A stretch of DNA of 64,000 nucleotides from Polytrichum commune (lineage: Eukaryota > Streptophyta > Polytrichopsida > Polytrichales > Polytrichaceae): assembly GCA_950295325.1 (NCBI GenBank), contig OX485804.1, forward strand, positions 6,324,001-6,388,000, in the 5' to 3' direction. Made by a program: the position numbers and the translations under genes. Shown here piece by piece: positions 1-11,630 of this stretch. Every line of letters starts with the position of its first letter. Within the stretch, counting starts at the first letter, position 1. The notes under the pieces were generated by a model. It worked only from the letters and a program-made list of their open reading frames with translations, searched no databases and had not been told where the DNA came from.

Positions 1-116
1 GACCATTATGATTGGAGGTTGCACTCAACACGTCATGCTAAGGATGCAATGGATGTTTTTCATAACATGTGCAAAGGAGGTGTCCAATTAAATGAGGTTA
101 CTTCACTCAAGCATCA

Positions 117-710
117 TGAAGGTTAAACCGTCAATAAAACATGTAATTAACTTGGAAGTCAAAAACATTTCAAAAGTCTCATTAGCACCGAAGTTGTGTT
201 TATTGTGACTTATCATTGAAAGGGGTTTTGTCATTCTAAAATGGAACTAATTTTAGTGTTTATGTTTTAGTGTGTTTAATTTAGTTAATACTTTCTACTT
301 TCAATGTGTATGAATATTTTTATCAATGTGTGAAATCTAAACCTAAACCTTGAATCCTAATGTGAAGGACAACACACATGAAGGACAAAACTGAGTCCTG
401 AAGGATAATCGCAGTGAAGGACAAGAGTGATGAAGGACAATCGCAGTGCATGACAAGACTGAGTCATGAAGGACAATTGCAGTCCTGAAGGACAATGTGT
501 ATGAATACTTGCGGAAATAGAAGACATTAACTAGATTATTATAGAATAAACATACTAAAAATAGAGGCATTAATTTTAGTTTCATTTTAGAATGACAATG
601 TCCTTTTCAATGATAAGTTTTAATAGATATTGCCTCAATGTTAATGAGGCTTTTGTAATGTTTTTGACTTCCAAGTTAATTACATGTTTTATTGTCAGTT
701 TCACCTTGAA
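117..710. repeat. Foldback (long inverted repeat) element
   Basis: About 150 bp at 117-265 reappears as its reverse complement at 565-710. Both arms share the stretches AACATGTAATTAACTTGG-like, 'AAGTCAAAAACATT', 'CTTATCATTGAAA' and 'GTCATTCTAAAATG' in the same order, with scattered mismatches. The loop of about 300 bp contains GAAGGACAA repeats. There is no coding potential and no clear target-site duplication, so the class (MITE or foldback transposon) stays open. Confidence 0.7.
361..505. repeat. GAAGGACAA short-motif repeat
   Basis: The 9-mer GAAGGACAA, usually preceded by T or A, occurs at irregular 12-25 bp spacing, alternating with 'GAGTC(C/A)T' and 'TCGCAGT'. A second short cluster with the same motifs lies at about 830-895, outside the foldback. 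It fits no known feature type. Confidence 0.6.
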
Positions 711-1299
711 AAGGAAATCCTAATCAATTACTTATTTATTCAATGGAAGTGAACATATATATTGGATTTTGGACCTTGAAGATGAAGTGCACTCAATATG
801 GGTTATATGGAGAAACGGCCTTCAATCCTACTGAAGGACAATAGGCATGAAGGACAAATTTGAGTCTTGAAGGACAATCGTAGTGAAGGACAATACCATG
901 GTATTGAAGAAATTTTGCTAAAAGACAATTGCTATTTTATTGAAGTGGCCGACATCAAGGAAGAGGTGTCGGGCAACGTTGCCCGAACCGTGTGGGTAGG
1001 GATGCGAAAAGTTTCGGGGGGCATATTCGGTGGTGGGCCCCACCAGCGTCTGTCACGCCGGACAAAGCTTGTTGGGGTCTCTTTAATGTCTGCCTCTCGG
1101 ATGCCATTCCCAAAACCTAGAAAACCCTCCACAAATAAGGCAGCTGACTTTTGGTTGAGGACTTATCGCCAAGACTATTTCAACATTTGTGCATAACTTA
1201 CTTTCACAACGCTTCCCTTACTTTCTCGGTCATGTGCGTCCTGGTAGATTTTAGCCAAAACCGGTCGAGACCCAGGTGTTCCAAATTTAACTGTTTATA

Positions 1300-1545
1300 A
1301 GGTGAATGTGCCTTATTCGGTTACTTCTCCTAGTGGGCCACCTGTATTTGTGTGGTATGCGGTTAGGTGTGGACTTAAGAGTGGATACCAAAAAGACATG
1401 TGTTTGAAAGTGATTGGACTATGTGCTCAAGTTTCTAAAATTATTCTAGAGTCAATAGTCACCACAATTGGGGGCTTAGGTGGTTGTTCTAAGGTTTTAG
1501 TTATTTTGACTTTGAAAAATCGTACCCTCAACATGAGAGATTGGT
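1300..1545. repeat. Dispersed repeat, copy 1
   Basis: The segment beginning GGTGAATGTGCCT shares many collinear words with 29170-29400 ('TGTGGTATG.GGTTAGGTGTGG', 'CCAAAAAGAC', 'GATTGGACTA.ATGCTCAA'). The order is preserved with many substitutions, so this is an old dispersed repeat of unknown class. Confidence 0.55.
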
Positions 1546-4500
1546 ATAATCCATAGATTGTTACCATAATCTCATATCGCATTCGCGTATCTAGGAAAAA
1601 TCCTAACTTTTGGAATCCAAATTGAGAATCGTGGCAAACAACAAATACTAACCATTGAACCCCTAACTTCTCAAGGAGCCCATTTCTGGTTGATAAATGA
1701 TTTCTTCCCTATATTAAGTCCGTCCAACTCATTCATCCACAATCCAAATAACTATAAACACCAAGCCAACATGGATATGTACGCATAGACACATGAGCCG
1801 TGCAATTTACAGATGATTAGAATGTGTAAAAATATGTCAAAGTGGGAAGTGGTCATGTTTTTATTGTGTTGGGAGCTCATGTGAGGGTGTTGACTCCATC
1901 AATAGTTGTCACATCAATGCAATATTTTGCATGAACAACAAAGATGTTTATTTTGATAAAATTGAAATGTTTTTTGATGTCCATGTAAAAATGGTCTTTA
2001 GGGTCACATCAATCATTCAAGTCATCATCTGGACACTTGCAAACGATACAACATGACATTTTCTTGTGCATCACTTCCTTGTTGTAATCTAAAAATTTCA
2101 AGGATTATTTGTGCCCATTTCCCCTCTCGTTATAGCTCATCTGCCATGTTTCAAGTTCCTACAGACAAAATTGATTTTAATCTCAAAACTAATCCATGTA
2201 AATTCATCAACCAACATTGAACGAAATGCACTCAGAACAACCCTTTCATAAGATTGGGAGGTGGAGGGTTAAGACACATTACCTTATGTTGATATCTTTT
2301 TGATTTCCTTTCATTAATTCAACATTTATTGCAAGAATTCCTCTAAACTGTTCCGCTATTTACCTGAACTGGTGAACTTGAACCTGCTAGTTCCCGCCCG
2401 CTGGCCCATCTGTAACTAGGGGTTGAATGTCTCCGACTTCTACCCGCAGTAAAATCCCATTTCCCTCTTCATCGCTGCACCATTTTCGATGCCGCAGGTG
2501 CACAGTGGCGGGCAGGGATTCTGCAAGGCGCAGCATACCAGGCTTTCAACCTCACGCCGACTTGAAGATACCATATTTCCACTTGCATTTTGTCGGTTTC
2601 CTTTCTTCTCTTGAGTTTCTGAGAAGGAGCAGCGCCATAGCGTGTTCCTCGCGGAGTTTCTGAGAGAGAGGGCAACGCCATGGCCAGCTGCACACACGCT
2701 CAGACAACTCTCCACCCACCATTACAGGCGCCTGCTTCTTCTCGGAGAATGTCCCTCTGCTACACGAGCGCCAAGTAGTGTCGTTCGCTTGGTTTCTCAG
2801 TGGAAGAAACTGCATGAAGGGAGTTCAGTTCGAGTGCTTGCACTAGCGGAGGTTTTATCGAAAGCTCTATCATGCGTTATTACCCTAGAACGGATGCCAA
2901 AGACGAGGTGGAGGGCGTGTGATTGGATCAGCAGCTAACGAACTTGGTAGTTGTTTGTGGGCCTGATTGCGGAGTGCTGACGACGTCTGCCGTGCCGATT
3001 CTGCAGCAGCTTTGGAGTGCAAAGGGGTGAGGATGAAGTGCAGGGTTAAACCCCTTTCCCGTCGTCTTTTGTCTCGTCTCTTTCGTGTGCACTACTTTCG
3101 TTCACTCACAGTATAACTAGATCCATGTTTCTTCTGTTTCAGGGAAAGGGAGCAACCGATACTGCTGGCCCCTCTGCATCGACGGAAAGGTGAGCCCCTG
3201 GTGAAGGTCGGGCTTTAGGAAATTGCATTCCACTTCTTCTTGTTCGTTGTGTTATTGCTCGGCATGTTGGGAAGTGCGGAGGAGTGATTGGGTGGATTGG
3301 CAATCGTGCTCGTGGTCTCCGTGTGAGTGTCCTGAGGGGATGCACTCACGTGGAGGTGATTGGTGGTATGCGCTGTGTGTGTTGGAGTCGTTAGCTACAT
3401 GAGGTCAGGTAGATGGGTCTTCCATTGTCACTTTTCCCGATCACCCCACTTCCCCGAGCCTATGAAACGCGTGATCGGTACAAGAACCTGGTTAGCAATT
3501 CCAAATCGGGGCCTCGAACGATGTCCTCACAGGTTTTGGAGCTCATGTGGGTGAGTTACTCATTGATAACCAAGGCAAGATTCTTGTGCTTTTTAATTGG
3601 TCTCGTGGGTCCCCCACTTATGTGGACTACTGTAGTGAGCCTGGAATAGAGTTATTTGTAAAGTATAGCAAAAGCTCCCATGGAATTAGTCCCAAGCTGT
3701 GAGTTTCTAAGGATCAATACAAAAGTCACCAAGTTTTCTTAATGCTTAGATTGTCATACACATAGAGTGGTGTCGGGTTATTAGAAACCGGCTTTCTAGA
3801 TTCGATGTCCTACTAGGATGGGTGGGTCCAATTGGTCTTGCATTGGTTGTTGCATGATTTAGGACAACGGGTCCCATGTGCATACCTTAGTTTAGATCCC
3901 AAGATTCTCTCAAAGTTTGGGAAGAGGAAACATGTCATCTCAAAAATTTCTCGCAACTTTGAAAATAGGCTCCGATACAGGACGACCGCATGCTCGTAAT
4001 AAGAAGTTTTCTCAACAAGGATCAAACCCAAGGTTTAGTCTCTCTTTGAGAGACTTTATGGATAAATCCAACGTCTACCATGTTTTGAGGACGTAGTCCA
4101 ATGCAAGTTCTTAAGAAACGGGTGCCATTTTAGTATCCATTGCATGCCTAAGCATACGCCACACAAGTGTAGGTGACCAATCAAGTTATAGGTAAGGTAG
4201 AAGGGTCTTCATGGGTGAGGTAACCTAATTAACCCATTTTTATGAGCGTATGAGGTCAGTAGGAGATGGTTAGCATATCTAGGTTGAGGTATGGGTTTGT
4301 AGATATTTTCCTCATAATTTTGGAGCTCATATGAATATCTTATTGGCCAATAACAAAGTCAAGGTTCCCATACTCATTGAGTAGTCATATAGGCCCCGCA
4401 ATTATGTTGACTATTGAGCTTAGAATGTTGACCATAATTTGAGCACGTAGTGTGATCTCTTTTAAACAAGTGTCTTTTTGGTTTCCATTTTAGGTGCACG

Positions 4501-4901
4501 AGCAACCATACACCACAAAAATATAGGTAACTGATTAAGTCAAGTGACAGAATTGGGCTTGTTCACTTTTGTTGTTTGAGCTCTGTCAAGGTTGTATATT
4601 GTACCTTACCGAGGGAAATGGGTCCTAAAGAGATGCCAAACATCTTTTGACGAAACAGATTGAGCCAATATGGCATTTCATAGTAGTATGGTGCAAGTTG
4701 GGTCACAGGAATGCACGGTTTTTTAATAATACCTTGGCTCTTCAGCATTCGAATTAGTACATTTGATTTAGTACACGATGGGATTGGTGTATTTGATCTG
4801 TATTTGATCTCTGACACAATGTGGATTGTGTAGCATCACGATCAATGTAGAGATTATAGTGGATGCAAGATCTTGGATCTTGGAGTCTTGCATGATATGA
4901 G

Positions 4902-4929
<28 letters not shown>
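4902..4929. repeat. (TA)14 microsatellite
   Basis: A run of uninterrupted TA dinucleotides. Confidence 0.95.
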
Positions 4930-4934
<5 letters not shown>

Positions 4935-5434
4935 GATGGACGGTGTGAACAACTTCTTGGGTTCTTTCAACTTCAAACCTTAAATTTAGTTGATGTTTGA
5001 AATAATTGCTCGAATTGGATTGGATAGCACTTGAGGTTTCATGAAGCACGTGAGAAAGTGTTGGATTAGAATGTGCTACTATGCTCAAGTGTGTGATGGA
5101 GACGCGTTGCTCAAGTTGAACACATTGTTCTTTTTATTCCTTTCAAATTCTTAGTAAGATTCATGTGGCATGTCGGTAGTAGAAATGATTAGTTAGGTTA
5201 TTGGATCTTTGAGGTGTAGATTTGGACCAAATTTGAATATTATCAGTTTCATTCCTAGAGTTTGTTGTGTTTGTATGTCATTATAGAAATATGCAAATTC
5301 AATGTCCTTATCATGGTAAATATATTTTGGTGGTGCTCAAATCTCAAGTCCCATCAACACTATATTGTAATAAACATATTGGTACTATTATTGGAATTGA
5401 CAACCAACTTGGGTAATATTTGTTTGCATGTCAG

Positions 5435-8400
5435 ATGGCAAATCCAGATGTTGTGAATGCAACGCTAGGTGCTGCATTTGGTGTCGCTTTTGGAGGCGTT
5501 TGGACCTTGCTTGCAAAGGTGATTGATGGATTGAAGTTTGTTCACCATTGCCATAAACAATGCACATCTTTAAGAGAATATTTGGAGAAGATCAAACCTA
5601 TGTTGTCACAAATATCCAATCAATGTCAATCAGAGGAAGCATTGAAAAATTGGTTGGATGCATTTCAAAAGTGTGTTGAAGATGCCAATGAGATTTTGGA
5701 AAATTGTAGAGATAACTCCAATTGGGAGCGGATCCGTGAAGTGACATATGGGGTTCGAATATCAAAGCTAAAAGATGAAATCAAGGAAAATGTGAATATA
5801 TCACCCATGGCACTTTTGACACACGAGAGTATTAGCAAATCCAACATGGGCACTAGTGTGATGATGCAAGAGGTTTCCCAAGACATTCTTGGAATGGAGG
5901 ATCTCTTCGAAAAAGTGAAATCGAAAATCATTGAAGGGGAAAATGTGAATCAAAGTGGTAGATGCGTTGCCATCCAAGGCATGGGTGGATGTGGGAAAAC
6001 CTTGGTTGCACAAATGGTGAACAACGATGAAGATATCCAAGGATTTTTTGGGAAAAACTCCATCTTTTGGATCACGGTTGGACGTGATGCATCCGTTTCC
6101 GCCCTTTACGTACGGTTGAGGGAGCATCTACATGTTCAAACAAATTGCGAAACACCTCTTGAAGACCAACGCACACATTTGATGAATGTGTTTTCAAGTC
6201 GGAGAGTTTTGTTAATATTGGATGACGTGTGGGATAATGTGCACGAGTATAGAAAGATGGTAGAATGGTTGAACATCGCAAAAGGATTGGGGAGTGTGAC
6301 ACTGGTCACTACAAGAGATTCGTCGATCGCATGCTGCGTTAATGCAAGTGTTTATCCTCTTTCATTACTTTCTGAGGAGCACAGTTGGATGTTGTTTTGT
6401 ATGCATGCATTTGGTACCAATGGGCTTCCATCAAACCAAGAATTGATGAAATTGGCTAAAGATGTGTGCAATGAATGCAAAGGCTTGCCGTTGGCTTTGA
6501 AAGTCATTGGGGCGGCAATGAAGAGTAAGGATGATATTGCAGAATGGAGATCAACATTGCAAGATCTACGGAAGTCCAGTGTTGACAAAAACGTGCAGCA
6601 ACAACTTTTCAATCGCCTCCGAATCAGCTATGACCAATTGGACAAACCCACAAAAATATGTTTCTTATATTTTGCAGCCTATCCTGAAGATTCGGAAATA
6701 CAACGAAAGGAATTATTTGATATGTGGATTACCGAAGATTTCTTTGGGGAGGACCTTGATGCGGAGGATGCTTTGGATAAAGCGCGCTCTACTTTGAATG
6801 AGCTCAGGAGGCGATCATTAGTTGATAATTGCAAGAATGATTGGGGTGAGGAGTGTGTCAAAATGCATGACATTCTACGTGATCTTGCAATGAATATGAC
6901 AAAAGAAGGTGAGGAGGTTGTAAGCGAGAACTTGTTCAAGCCTGGAATGAGAAATTTGAAGCAATTTCCAACTGCTTGGTTAGGGAAACCATTGAAGGTG
7001 AAGAGGATGTCATTACTTGGCCAAAATATCAATAAATTTCCCAACAACTTCATAGCTCCAGAGTTGGCAATATGCATGATTGGTGATTCTTCATCCCTTC
7101 CATTGTCACACTCATGCGTACAAGAATGTGTCATAGAAGAGGGCTTCTTTGAAAATATGGCCAACATTAAATACATGCGACTAAATTTAAAAGGAACTTT
7201 GAAAAAGGTACCTTCGACCATTGGGACGCTAAGGTTACTTCAACACCTCGATCTGAGTGGGTGTAAGGCGTTGAAAGAGCTTCCGGAGAGCATCGGACGA
7301 TTGGGGTCCCTTCAACACCTCAATATGAGCCGGTGTTGGGCATTGGAAGAGCTTCCAGAGAGCATCGGAGGATTGGGGTCCCTTGAACACGTCGAATTGA
7401 GTGGGTGTAAGGCGTTGGAAGAGCTTCCGGAGAGCATCGGAGGATTGGGGTCCCTTGAACACCTCGTTCTAAGCGATTGTAGCGCGTTGAAAGAGCTTCC
7501 GGAGAGCATCGGAGGATTGGGGTCCCTTCAACACCTCAATCTGAGCTATTGTATGGTGTTGAAGGAACTTCCGGACAACATCGGAGGATTGGGGTCCCTG
7601 CAACACCTCGATCTGAGCCATTGTAGAGTGTTGAAAGAGCTTCCGGAGAGCATCGGAGGATTGGGGTCCCTTCAACACCTCCATCTGAGCTATTGTATGG
7701 CGTTGAAAGAGCTTCCGGAGAGCATCGGAAGATTGGGGTCACTTCAACGGCTCTATCTGAGCCATTGTAGGGCGTTGAAAGAGCTTCCGGAGAGCATCGA
7801 AGGATTGGGGTCCCTTCAACACCTCAATATGAGCTATTGTGAGGCGTTGGAAGAGCTTCCGGAGAGCATCGGAGGATTGGGGTCCCTTCAACACCTCGAT
7901 CTGAGCTATTGTGTGGCGATGAAAGAGTTTCCGGATAGCATCAAAGGATGGAGGTCCCTTCAACACCTCGATTTGAGCTATTGTGTGGCGTTGAAAGAGC
8001 TTCCGGAGAGCATCGAAGGATTGGGGTCCTTTCAACACCTCAATCTGAGCTTTTGTATGGCGTTGAAAGAGCTTCTGGACAACATCGGAGGATTGGGGTC
8101 CCTGGAACACCTCGATCTGAGGCATTGTAGGGCGTTGAAAGAGCTTCCGGAGAGCATCGGAGGATTGGGGTCCCTTCAACACCTCAATCTGAGCTATTGT
8201 ATGGTCTTGAAAGAGCTTCCGGAGAGCATCGAAGGATTGGGGTCCCTTCAACACCTCGATCTGAGCTTTTGTGGGGCATTGAAAGACCTTCCGAAGAGCA
8301 TCGAAGGATTGGGGTCCCTTCAACACCTCGATCTAAGCTGTTGTGAGGCGTTGAAAGAGCTTCCGGAGAGCATCGGAGGATTTGGGTCCCTTCAACACCT

Positions 8401-8689
8401 CGATCTAAGCTATTGTGGGGCATTGAAAGAGCTTCCGGAGAGCATCGGAGGATTGGGGTCCCTTCAACACCTCGATCTAAGCAAGTGTGGGGCGTTGAAA
8501 GAGCTTCCAGAGAGCATCGGAGGATTGGGGTCCCTTGAACGGCTCTATCTTGATTCATGTGTGGCACTCACTCAACTTCCGGATGCCATGGGAGCATTGG
8601 GGTCCCTTGCATTGCTTGATATAAAGAATTGTCAGGCATTGAAAGAATTTCCATGCTTCACAAACAGTTCCCGACTTCAAATTTTATGA
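5435..8689 (+). CDS. RPW8-like/NB-ARC/LRR immune receptor (NLR)
   Basis: A 1,084-residue intracellular NLR in one exon; this family senses pathogen activity and triggers cell death. Residues about 1-140 resemble an RPW8-type helical N-terminus, with a hydrophobic start and a heptad stretch ending EDANEILENC. The NB-ARC follows, with P-loop GMGGCGKT near 182, kinase-2 LLILDDVW near 259, RNBS-B TTRDS near 292, GLPLAL near 350, RNBS-D CFLYFAAYPED and MHD as VKMHD near 476. Residues about 590-1075 are 20 LRRs of exactly 24 residues. I chose the ATG at 5435 because TTTGCATGTCAG just before it looks like a 3' splice site, suggesting a 5'-UTR intron; the frame is open 15 bases further up without an ATG. 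No key motif is broken. RNLs usually carry QHD rather than MHD, so assignment to the RNL clade is tentative. Confidence 0.93.
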   Translation: MANPDVVNATLGAAFGVAFGGVWTLLAKVIDGLKFVHHCHKQCTSLREYLEKIKPMLSQISNQCQSEEALKNWLDAFQKCVEDANEILENCRDNSNWERIREVTYGVRISKLKDEIKENVNISPMALLTHESISKSNMGTSVMMQEVSQDILGMEDLFEKVKSKIIEGENVNQSGRCVAIQGMGGCGKTLVAQMVNNDEDIQGFFGKNSIFWITVGRDASVSALYVRLREHLHVQTNCETPLEDQRTHLMNVFSSRRVLLILDDVWDNVHEYRKMVEWLNIAKGLGSVTLVTTRDSSIACCVNASVYPLSLLSEEHSWMLFCMHAFGTNGLPSNQELMKLAKDVCNECKGLPLALKVIGAAMKSKDDIAEWRSTLQDLRKSSVDKNVQQQLFNRLRISYDQLDKPTKICFLYFAAYPEDSEIQRKELFDMWITEDFFGEDLDAEDALDKARSTLNELRRRSLVDNCKNDWGEECVKMHDILRDLAMNMTKEGEEVVSENLFKPGMRNLKQFPTAWLGKPLKVKRMSLLGQNINKFPNNFIAPELAICMIGDSSSLPLSHSCVQECVIEEGFFENMANIKYMRLNLKGTLKKVPSTIGTLRLLQHLDLSGCKALKELPESIGRLGSLQHLNMSRCWALEELPESIGGLGSLEHVELSGCKALEELPESIGGLGSLEHLVLSDCSALKELPESIGGLGSLQHLNLSYCMVLKELPDNIGGLGSLQHLDLSHCRVLKELPESIGGLGSLQHLHLSYCMALKELPESIGRLGSLQRLYLSHCRALKELPESIEGLGSLQHLNMSYCEALEELPESIGGLGSLQHLDLSYCVAMKEFPDSIKGWRSLQHLDLSYCVALKELPESIEGLGSFQHLNLSFCMALKELLDNIGGLGSLEHLDLRHCRALKELPESIGGLGSLQHLNLSYCMVLKELPESIEGLGSLQHLDLSFCGALKDLPKSIEGLGSLQHLDLSCCEALKELPESIGGFGSLQHLDLSYCGALKELPESIGGLGSLQHLDLSKCGALKELPESIGGLGSLERLYLDSCVALTQLPDAMGALGSLALLDIKNCQALKEFPCFTNSSRLQIL
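7238..8662 (+). repeat. 20 x 72-bp tandem LRR-coding repeat
   Basis: The unit is 72 bp, encoding 24 residues built on ELPESIGGLGSLQHL. Many units differ by only a few bases, and the 'ATCGGAGGATTGGGGTCCCTTCAACACCTC' block (positions 7504-7533, for example) recurs nearly unchanged. Such uniformity points to recent duplication or gene conversion. It also leaves long antisense frames open, which I do not call genes. Confidence 0.93.
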
Positions 8690-9330
8690 TAATTTAATAT
8701 ATTCTCAAGTTTAGTTCATGCATTCAACTAGTTAATCGTCAAGAAAATGAACTTTGCATGCCACGTACGAAAGTTAACGTGAACTAAAAAAAAAATTCTT
8801 TTTGGAGGTATCAACATACATAGCATGCATAGGAGAGAGGTCTTTGTTTGTTTTAGACATTTAAATTTTTGTGAGAATAGACTGAAGGTATGTGTACAAA
8901 AAGGGGCCCTATGGTTTAGAAAAAAAATGACAATAATTGTATTAGTTTTATCCAATTCACATTTTCACCTGTTGTTGACATATATTGATAGACTTCAATG
9001 AGTACCATCTCCCGATTTGTTAGGATTTGTATTTGAATTCTAGATGCTTACACACCGGATGCTTTTGGAGCACTTGTGGGCTCCCTCCAGTTTTGCTCTT
9101 TAGATTGTGTACTAGTTATTGTGCTTTTGTACTTGTTTGTTTGATGTAATCATTCACTTACATGCTATGGATGGAAAAAATGTAGAACGATTTTCTCATT
9201 GCAAAGTGAAAGTGGATTTTATTTGATATATCCAATTCATGCTTTGTATATATTTAGGGTAGGAATTCATGACACTAAAGTGAAAAGCTTAGTATGGATG
9301 CGTGAGTCTATTTTCTACTATGCCATTGAT
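8690..9330. other. NLR 3' flank; no gene seen
   Basis: AT-rich. About 8900-8965 shares 'TTTAGAAAAAAAATGACAAT...' with the ends of the duplicated segments at about 29105-29165 and 58790-58850, so it is a piece of the same dispersed repeat. Confidence 0.4.
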
Positions 9331-9333
9331 ATT

Positions 9334-9670
9334 GTAACGTGTATTATTTATTTATTATTTATTTACTATTTACAACCTCTAGTTCAACTAAACTCCTTTA
9401 CTAGAAGACTAGAGGTGCCACCCTAGGTGCTCTAGCATTTCTAAAATTAAAGGGAGTCACTACTAGTTGAGACTATGGTCTTACCCTAGATTATCACGAC
9501 CATGAGTTAAGTGTACTTAGAGCTATTCTAAAGGCATGGAGGGAGAGCTAGTTAAGATATCTGGAACTCCTAGTTGAAGAGAGCCTCAACTCATAGTAGT
9601 ATCTAGTATATAAGCTCTAAGGTTGGGTGGAACATGCCTCTTGAATCTCATTATTGTGAGATATGTTACA
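9334..9670 (+). mobile_element. LTR remnant of an LTR retrotransposon
   Basis: The right end is defined by TTACA directly before a primer-binding site. A TATA-like GTATATAAG lies at about 9606-9614. The left end is a guess (a TG near 9334). No gag/pol frame follows; the element is lost by about 9,840, where the thaumatin pseudogene flank begins. Probably a solo or truncated copy. Confidence 0.5.
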
Positions 9671-9671
9671 T

Positions 9672-9683
9672 TGGTATCAGAGC
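9672..9683 (+). other. Primer-binding site for initiator tRNA-Met
   Basis: TGGTATCAGAGC matches the complement of the plant tRNA-iMet 3' end, the usual primer of plant Copia and many Gypsy elements. It starts one base after the LTR's terminal CA. Confidence 0.75.
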
Positions 9684-9986
9684 TCTTGAACCTCCTTCAT
9701 TTTTGGGTGTTGCTATTATTCTGCTGTGCATTTTGTTATGTTGAGATTTGGGGAAATGGGGAGCAAAATTTGGAGAATGATGTAATTTTATTATTCTGTA
9801 TTCTGAGCCGCATACGCGTACGCAAGCAAATGTGTGTCGAATATCTCATTTCCCTTGTCTCGTGAATCTATGCATGCGCCGAATCTGTGCATGATGACTC
9901 ATCTCGGAACATATCGAAAATTGAAGTCGAACGCGCAGAAACGGCTGACATCTGCAGATCGGCACGACCAGTGACCAGCAGATGAT

Positions 9987-10240
9987 TACTGGTTCGGCTG
10001 TGGAGTAGGCGTTGGGGCAAGAGCTTGCAAATTGCAAAGTCTCATAAGTGGCAACAATGCTTGGGGGGCCATTGGTGTTGTTGCAACCTTCTCCTAGAGA
10101 CTAGTGAGGGTGTTGGGCAACTGGTAGAAGCTAGTAAGGTCATTGATGGAGCAACTGATGGTGGTACAAGTGATTCCAACCGGGTTTGTATTGTTAGAGA
10201 TTGAGGTCAAACTAATCTCCATGTCAAGGTTGTATGCATT
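9987..10240 (-). pseudogene. Thaumatin-like pseudogene, exon 3
   Basis: Read on the minus strand this aligns with exon 3 of the thaumatin-like gene at 52955-53266 (NAYNL.MEIS.TSI, then FASSCPNAYS). It is broken. The acceptor AG before AATGCATAC has become AA. An in-frame TAG follows the PNTLTSL stretch, a 1-base shift follows that, and homology stops before the expected C-terminal YQVTFCP. The other exons lie beyond the CACTA element at 24663-24936 and 25486-25567. Confidence 0.82.
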
Positions 10241-10462
10241 TTGCAAAGATCCCAACTCTATAATTTAAACTATTATTGCACTTGACCACAAACACTTGCC
10301 CATTAAAATGCTTTGGAATGTGAAATTTGTATACACTAACTAGCTAAGATCCCTCCACATGTAGTGTAGGTATTCACTAGGCACCACACCAAATGACAAG
10401 AGTTAGAGCTCTTGTATTGTGCGCCCAAAGTCAACGGCCTTTCAAGTGTTCTTTGGAGCCTT

Positions 10463-11150
10463 CACTAGTAGAATTTCGTCTATCAATGACTACTAGTATA
10501 ACTCAAAAACCAGTCGTAGAGGACTACAATGACTACGAATCTTTTAGTTATTATGGACAAGTTGTAACGGACATTTAGTTGTTTAGGACATGACTAGGAT
10601 GCCACATCATCTTCATCCATATATGACATTCATGACGAGGACTGGCCATGTGGCTCCGACGTGGCGGCGATGCGGTGACTAGGATTCCATGTCATCATAT
10701 ACGTGGCAGGGTTCTGTTTGACTTGGCATCCACATCATACCCCTTTTAGTCATACGTGTACAAATGGGAATATGCCACATCACCCATGGTATGGACTATA
10801 AATGTAATTTGAACTTTATTTTTCTGCCACATGTCAGAATATGGGACGTACACGTCATTAACCTGTACTATACATAGAATGACACGTGTTAAATTTCCCA
10901 GTCATTGTTTAGTACTAACTATCAGCATATTCGGGTTTGAGCATACGCGTGGCGTTCATGCCGTTAATAGCGTTGCCACGTCATCTTTATGATTTGTCCA
11001 TGAGCCACGTCATAATGTCGCCACGTATAATCAAGCGATTTTCTCGTTTCCATGTTGACTGCATTAGAGTCATAGATTAGTCATTCATTACATAATTTCA
11101 TGTGACGTGTCTAATAAGTATTTGTTGCCTCGAAATCAGTTACCACGCTC
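10463..11150. repeat. CACTA left subterminal repeat region
   Basis: Contains many copies, in both orientations, of a CCACGTCA/TGACGTGG-like core (near 10657, 10700, 10950, 10975, 11006 and 11022) and of TGACTA. Subterminal motif arrays are the usual binding sites of CACTA accessory proteins. The role is inferred from position and family. Confidence 0.6.
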
Positions 11151-11630
11151 GGGGAAAGTATGACTATATTGGACTGTTAATAGTTATTTAATAGTCTTGT
11201 AGTTTATGAGTGCTTGAAACGTGTCCAATATGTATTATGACATGGCAATTAAACGACTCAACTCATCTCATTTGCTACTTAGAGGAGTAAGGCTTTCTGG
11301 GTCACTCTCAGTCATTAATCTGGCTTTCTAGTCATAAATCACTCGTTCCTTAAATATTTTTGGGTCATCACTGGTTCACATCCACATGTATGTTAATAAC
11401 ACGTAATTCCATACATACAATAACTGAGTGAATCAATACATACTATAAACGCCACTTGCCTCATCCAAATGCCTTATACATGTCCACTTACACATTGCAA
11501 TATACTTGCACATAGCAACATTTTTGCAGTATCATTTGCCAATGCTACCTCCTTCGCAGTATCAAGATAGGGGAGCACTAACCTACTCTGCATCCATAAC
11601 TCTATACATATGAACTATGTCCAAATAGTC

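Larger units (their letters stand above)
711..5400. other. No supportable gene; diverged repeats and a GC-rich patch
   Basis: There are no long ORFs with recognisable products. An 18-bp perfect palindrome lies at 969-986. About 2400-3350 is richer in GC and CpG, with short ORFs on both strands (2642-2938 plus, 2440-2715 minus) that I do not recognise; it could be an old promoter/first-exon region or a decayed transposon. Sequence at about 1300-1545 recurs in diverged form at 29170-29400. Short related stretches at about 3540-3650 and 4320-4430 suggest another diverged repeat family. Confidence 0.5.

Noticed and set aside
2427-2938. Overlapping ORFs on both strands in the GC-rich patch
   Set aside because: No recognisable motif, no splice pattern, mutually overlapping; base composition alone keeps the frames open.
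7235-8567. Long minus-strand ORFs (up to 195 codons) in the NLR gene
   Set aside because: They are antisense images of the 72-bp LRR repeat; no independent start context or domain.
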